A stretch of DNA of 64,000 bases from Luidia sarsii (taxonomy: Eukaryota; Echinodermata; Asteroidea; Paxillosida; Luidiidae), in assembly GCA_949987565.1 (NCBI GenBank), contig OX465111.1, positions 4,113,590-4,177,589 on the forward strand, read 5' to 3'. This document shows positions 59,158-64,000 of the stretch, one piece after another; position 1 is the stretch's first letter, and each line of letters opens with the position of its first letter. The notes under the pieces were generated by a model that worked only from the letters and a program-made list of their open reading frames with translations, made no database searches and was not told the DNA's origin. A program made the position numbers and the translations under genes.

Positions 59158-59507
59158 CTGAAAATAATGTCATTCAAAGGGTGTGCATAATCCTAGGACT
59201 GAGTGAGAGGTTACACATTTACAGTGACAGCTCTGCATTCGGGTTGACCCCATCAAGCTTAGTGCACAGTAGGCCATTCGGTGTACCAATTCACAGCCAC
59301 AGCTGTGGATGCAATTACCAAATTCAGCTTGTCCAGAGTGGGCCATTCGATTTACTGTATGATCGAGCACAGCAAATTTCACTGGACTGGTCACTGGGCT
59401 TTGAATCCAAGCTTCAGATTGAGTATACATGTATATACCAGGGCTCTACAAACTGATGCAACTTGCCCTCATATGGGGGAGTGGGTTATAAAGGGCCAGA
59501 TATCCCT

Positions 59508-59660
59508 TAAAGGCCCTACACACCATTGGTAAAGGTCTTAGAAACGCGTCCATACTTTGTCTAATCCAGCATATGCATGAAATAACACACCTGTGAAAGT
59601 TTCAGCTCAATCCGTCAACCAAGTCGCGAGAAAATGGTGAAAAACTGACTCATTTTTTCA
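59508..59660 (+). repeat. AAAGCCCCTACACAACATTGG family copy
   Basis: TAAAGGCCCTACACACCATT, GGTAAAGGTC, CAGCATATGCATGAAATAAC and TTTCAGCTCAATCCGTCAAC. The element may continue toward 59800. Confidence 0.6.
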
Positions 59661-60357
59661 TCAGACTGTGTCAGCTTCGAGGATCGTAAAATGCACATAG
59701 CAGAATTTTAAATAGCGCCACCGTGCGTTTAACCGTAAAAGTTCCGAATTCCAAATCGGCCAATGTAATCCGATATGATAAGGCATCTGGCCAGCTCTGT
59801 GTTGCCAGGAGCTTCGAAGGTCACCACATGGCCACAGCCGCTGCATAATGAGTGTCCTGTTGCTTTCAATGCATGCACTGCACGCAGCGTTGCACACAAT
59901 GGTAACTGAATGTGTAGCTAGCTGTGTATGGACCGTGCGTTGTTTGGTCTTTGGTTGTTTTGGTACATGGACGTACGTACTGTACATGGCCGGCCGTGCA
60001 AAAGTCTGATCGAACTCACGTGTTTTTTCCAAGACCTGTTTGACAGAAAAACTGTCTGAATTTCACATAAAATGTCAAACCTGAGTCATGTGTGTTTATT
60101 TTAATCAAGTATAATCATATTTCCACGGTGTCATATGATACATGACTGTGTGTGAAATCTGGACACGTGTTATCATGGTGTTATCAATCACAACCGGTAT
60201 TTGGCAGTATCAACGAAATTGAAGTTGAAAATGCACAAGAAAAAATATTAATAACGTTGGGTAATGAATTATATGTGAAATTGATGTGTTCTCGCTGTGT
60301 CGTTATATTATTATTGTTTTGCCATGGCAAAAACGAACAACCTAAACGTCGTTCGTT

Positions 60358-60520
60358 TGTACAATGTACAGTACATGTACATGTACATGTACATTGTGTA
60401 CATTGTACATGTACTGTACATGCACATGTTCGTCGTTCACTTGCGTCCCGCACTGAGTGAGTCCTGAGACCTGAGACTCAATTCTTCGTACATGTACACT
60501 GTACATGTACATGTACTTTG
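60358..60520. repeat. GTACAT palindromic cluster
   Basis: Runs of GTACATGTACATGTACAT and TGTACATTGTACATGTAC at 60358-60430 and 60488-60520, self-complementary throughout. Confidence 0.75.
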
Positions 60521-61630
60521 TTTGTGCACAAACATATGGGCCGATAGCGTTTATATGGTACGGAAAAAAATATCGCGGCCGGCAGGCCATGTGATTTTTT
60601 GCTTGATACCAGTTTATTTATTTTGCCTAAGGATCACCTTTGTCGACATTTACAAATAAAAACATTAACATGCCTGCAAAAGTGACTATCCGAGTGACAT
60701 GAATATTGTGGTCAACTGCACATCTTGAAACTGTCTCCGGTCATTGACCAGTAAATATTTATGAGTCATTAATGGGTTTGTTGTCTGTAACTTAATCCGC
60801 TGGCTGGAGAAAGAATGCAAGCAGGATTAGTTATTAATTCTCTAGTCATCCATTGCAGAAACACCTAGCAACAACCATCCACCGCGTTATAATGTTTACC
60901 TCCACGTCCGCAACATGTCCATTCATATTTTTGTTGTAGGTACTGATGCAGAGTGAGGCATGTCCATAAATAGTGCAATTACATGTAGCTGGTTTTGGTT
61001 GTACATAATTTTGTGACTGAACTGACTGCTCCAATCTGATCCAGGGTTTGTTTCATTCTAGATACATGTAGGTTTGCAATAAAATAAATATAGATTTTAC
61101 CACAATGTGACTAACCTGAGGCATACCCGTAAGTTTAATTTGAAGTACATAATCATAGTACAGTAAGTGATGGACGGATTCAAGTTACTTTCTTTTTACA
61201 AAGTGTCTTGTCAATTTTATTTACAGTTTACATCATGTACATGTATATGCATTGTTGTCAGGTTGCTATTCCTTGTAGAATAGAAGAGCAAGGGCTGTGG
61301 GTAGGAGAGGAAGTAGGGCATCTGGTAATAGAGAAAATGTCACAGGAAGAGGAGAGAGAGGATAAAGTCTTTAAAGAAGCCGTACAACAACGGGTAGGGG
61401 ATCTTCAACCTGTTGCACAAGGCCAACAAGTGGTTGATTAGGCCGATTAACTATGACAAAGGTTGAGAGTACGCTAACGCACACAGCTATTTTTGAGATA
61501 CAGTACTCAAATTTACAATTACAACAGTACACAAATATTATCACCATGTATAATGTGTATTAGCACTAATGTGTGTGAAACACCCCTACAAAGCCAATGT
61601 CCTTTTTTCATTGTAGGCCTACATGTACAT

Positions 61631-61636
61631 TTTAAT
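61631..61636 (-). terminator. Candidate polyadenylation signal for the 61.9-63.8 kb gene
   Basis: ATTAAA on the minus strand about 306 bp after the TGA; an AATAAA also occurs at 61216-61221. Neither is supported beyond position and motif. Confidence 0.3.
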
Positions 61637-61848
61637 TGATGTTGTTACATGGAAATTAGAAACCGGTGATAAGCATGGGAGCTGATGAATGTATTAGCCC
61701 TGCTTAATCCCTAAGTTTAGAAATGATTCATCAGTTTTCATCACATTATTTTTTTATAATTCTAGTTCTACAAATGACTGTCTAGTTTTTAAAACAAAAC
61801 ACATCTGTTTGGCATGATTATTTGAACAATTTATCAATGTTGTTTAGG

Positions 61849-62043
61849 GTTCATTACAGGATAACATAGGCCGTTTGAACCTGGAAGAAGCAAGAGATCT
61901 TCTATTTCAAGCTGCTGAGAGAAATACTACTGACATAATTATTAATTGTTCAGCCCCCACTGCCTTGTCTCCATTATTATGTAGAGCTTGGTCTGCTCCG
62001 CGCCCTCACATTTATTCAACACCCGGTGCAGCCCACTCCTTGT
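61849..62043 (+). other. Possible plus-strand exon overlapping the end of the minus-strand gene
   Basis: After an acceptor-like TTGTTTAG at 61845-61852, the plus strand reads SLQDNIGRLNLEEARDLL... with no stop until 62043, coding-like for its first 30 residues. An upstream open stretch at 61281-61400 (GLWVGEEVGHLVIEKMSQEE) could be a partner exon. No clear donor follows. It overlaps the opposite-strand exon from 61942. Confidence 0.2.
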
Positions 62044-62143
62044 GAAGGACTTTTCTGTCCCAGTCTCTTCATCATCTGCCTCTTCATCTCTTCCATACAC
62101 CTCTTCACTGGTTGCCATATAATCCAAACCATCTAGATTCACC
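61942..62143 (-). CDS. Unrecognised minus-strand gene, last exon with stop
   Basis: 202 nt including TGA at 61942-61944, phase 2 start, acceptor GATTTTTTTTAG. Encodes VNLDGLDYMATSEEVYGRDEE, an acidic DDEETGTE patch, then FTRSGLHRVLNK and a C-terminus METRQWGLNN. Joined to the two exons upstream it gives an acidic tail of about 135 residues. This gene ends 2.8 kb upstream of the first visible hemicentin exon, on the same strand. Confidence 0.65.
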
Positions 62144-62688
62144 CTAAAAAAAATCACAAAATGTTTAAGAAAGTTAAGAAATACCGCTTCAACTAAATTA
62201 ACTGTTGACTATTTCAATCGTACAAAAGACGAACAATATTAAGTTATAAATTATTATTACTATTTAGCTTGCTTCTTATGTCATGATGATCATCAGACTG
62301 CTTGTGGAAAATTAGCACAATTATTGTGGCCAACAAAAATATGATTTCAGACACCAATGTCAGAGGTGAAAAGTAGCCAAACATTTTATACAAAAATAGA
62401 AAGCAAATCTTCAAAGATTGGAGCAAAGGAAATGACTTCATGCAAATTAGAAACAAAAATGTTTATCTTTATGTTATAGCTTCATGTCATGATTCTTATG
62501 TTTGAGTATAAATGTTTGCATGTACGATAGCATCTTACCAAGTTTAGCTTCAAGCATGAAACATCACAAATGTAGTTCAATCGCTACCATAACAAACAAG
62601 TAGCATTGTGGCAAACCACATTACAGAGAACGACCCTCTGTGATTTCAAAAACAATGTATTTGAAGTGTTTGAGCTGTAGCACCTTAC

Positions 62689-62799
62689 CTGCTCTTCAAT
62701 GAGACAACAGGCTCCCATGTCTCATCCAGGTCTCCTTCATCAGAAACAGCGTCCTCCAAGCAGACAAAGTCCCCATCATGTTGGTAGTCAATGCTTATG
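62689..62799 (-). CDS. Unrecognised minus-strand gene, penultimate exon (acidic)
   Basis: 111 nt, phase 2 to 2, acceptor TTTTATTTTTTGCAG and donor GTAAGG. Reads ISIDYQHDGDFVCLEDAV followed by an Asp/Glu-rich stretch and DETWEPVVSLKS. Composition is coding-like, with no stops in the joined frame. No family assigned. Confidence 0.65.
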
Positions 62800-63690
62800 C
62801 TGCAAAAAATAAAATGGAAACATTTTGAAGATTTGGTGATTCACATAATTATGCATGCCAGGAAGTGTCAGCTGTCATAAACTAATCTTATAAATAAAGC
62901 TGTATATATAAGAGTTATTGACAGCTGGTTGTGTCAACTTCAAGCACCAATGACAAATACATAAAAAAAACCTTATAGGGCATGATGTTTCAATCCTAGT
63001 ATAGTAGGACCTTTCTCAAAGGCAAAATTACGAAGACGGTATAACAGAAACAGAGAGGCCTACAGACAGTGTAGGAAAAGAAAGCAGCTGATGACAGAGG
63101 ACAAAATGAGGCAAAAAAGTGGGAAAGCTGGTGGACAGACTAGGGGGAACAAAATAATGGAAGGCCATGGAGTGGGGAATGATCACAGTGGGGAAAGATA
63201 ATTTAGGTAACAATCACTAAAAAAGATCAAAGAGGGAAAGATGAAAGGGTAAAATAATAAACACAAAAGAAAGATCATGAGGGGAAAGATGAAAGGGTAA
63301 GTAAACACAAAGTGATGATTTGTTGAGTCTCGGTTTTGTCTGTAAAGTTTAATATTTTGAATTGGAAAGCAATTTACAAATTCAATAATTCAACTACATG
63401 TGTAGGTTCCCTCATGATGAAATACGTTGCCGCACAGTGCAGGTAACCTCCTTTCAATCAGGTAAATCCAGGAACTATAGGCCTAATGGTTGGACTTTTC
63501 ATTGAACTTGCTTACACGGAAATTTCCTGGGATTAACATAGGCCCTAACCCCAAACTTGCAGTTGCACAAGTGTAGTAGTTAAAATGACCCTCTTTTCAG
63601 AAGAAATCTCAAAAATTAGGAGTACATTCCTGGGAATAGTTGGAGGTTTCTTTCCCTATGAAATTGGCCTGTAATGTTAATGGGACTTAC

Positions 63691-63785
63691 CTTACTGGGG
63701 CACTAGAAAAATCAACAGGGGCTGAGGTGGCAAAAGGTTGTCTTGATGACTTGATCCTGGGGATCCAGGGCCTGATGAATGACTC
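63691..63785 (-). CDS. Unrecognised minus-strand gene, antepenultimate visible exon
   Basis: 95 nt, phase 0 to 2, bounded by acceptor TTGTTTTACAG and donor GTAAGT. Encodes a basic/hydrophobic stretch (ESFIRPWIPRIKSSRQP...). Its phase joins exactly to the exon at 62689-62799. I do not recognise the protein; upstream exons lie beyond the window. Confidence 0.6.
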
Positions 63786-64000
63786 CTGTAAAACAATTGT
63801 TGAACATTTATCAATATCCAGCACACTTAACCAACTTTACATTGAAATGAAAATTGTTACTCTTCAATCCCAGTTCCATTTATGATGCTGCTAACCAGAT
63901 TCAACCACTTGGAAATGTAATTTTCTAACTTAGATCTCCTTTAATTGGAAGAAATGATTTAGAGACTACAGAGTGATACAGGAAAATTCAATTAAAAAAG

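Larger units (their letters stand above)
59158..61630. other. Non-coding interval upstream of the first visible hemicentin exon
   Basis: No Ig-, VWA- or signal-peptide-like exon was found on the minus strand here. It contains the repeat copy at 59508, the GTACAT cluster, and AT-rich DNA. It is presumably part of a long hemicentin intron. Confidence 0.45.

Noticed and set aside
8058..59157. Other Ig-rich giants (titin-like, peroxidasin, papilin, roundabout)
   Set aside because: The Ig - TSP1 - G2F - cbEGF - fibulin C-terminal order with the VSAYPY end is specific to hemicentin; no kinase, Fn3, peroxidase or Kunitz domains are seen.
60152..60590. ORFs around the GTACAT cluster (CTVHVHVH-like peptides)
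   Set aside because: Arise from the palindromic GTACAT repeat; no splice signals or domain features.

Overview
The window is animal genomic DNA: coding exons of about 80-290 bp with GT-AG introns, many MITE- and SINE-like repeats, microsatellites, and frequent ACATGTAC and ACCGGT words. The encoded protein and the repeat landscape point to a marine invertebrate deuterostome, most likely an echinoderm. No species-diagnostic gene is present, so a hemichordate or cephalochordate cannot be excluded.

The main content, on the minus strand from 59157 down to the stop codon at 8058, is the C-terminal part of a hemicentin gene (HMCN1/HMCN2-type giant fibulin-family matrix protein). I could place 61 exons with consistent splice phases. 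They encode about 4112 residues: 33 immunoglobulin (I-set) domains, six thrombospondin type 1 repeats, a nidogen-type G2F beta-barrel, a short cysteine module, eight calcium-binding EGF-like domains, and the two-exon fibulin-type C-terminus ending in VSAYPY. Nearly all exon borders are phase 1. Eight of the 33 Ig domains are split by an internal intron. The N-terminal signal peptide, VWA domain and further Ig domains expected of hemicentin are not in the window.

Right flank (59.2-64 kb): the last three exons of another minus-strand gene lie at 61942-63785, with a stop at 61942. I do not recognise its acidic protein. As the first Ig exon at 59157 begins in mid-codon, this gene probably sits inside a large hemicentin intron, or hemicentin is truncated here.

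Left flank (1-7.5 kb): this holds a 46-nt exon-like unit present as two well-preserved and two decayed copies, possible leftward first exons at 3.2 and 4.5 kb, a pair of tRNA-like (SINE-type) sequences at about 4 kb, and AT-rich intergenic DNA.

Introns hold most of the unusual structure: a 3.74-kb non-coding transposon-like insertion with 16-bp terminal inverted repeats (43294-47035), several MITE families including long palindromes, tRNA-derived SINE copies, minisatellites, and four introns consisting mainly of polypyrimidine on the transcript strand. Two introns appear to use GC donors.
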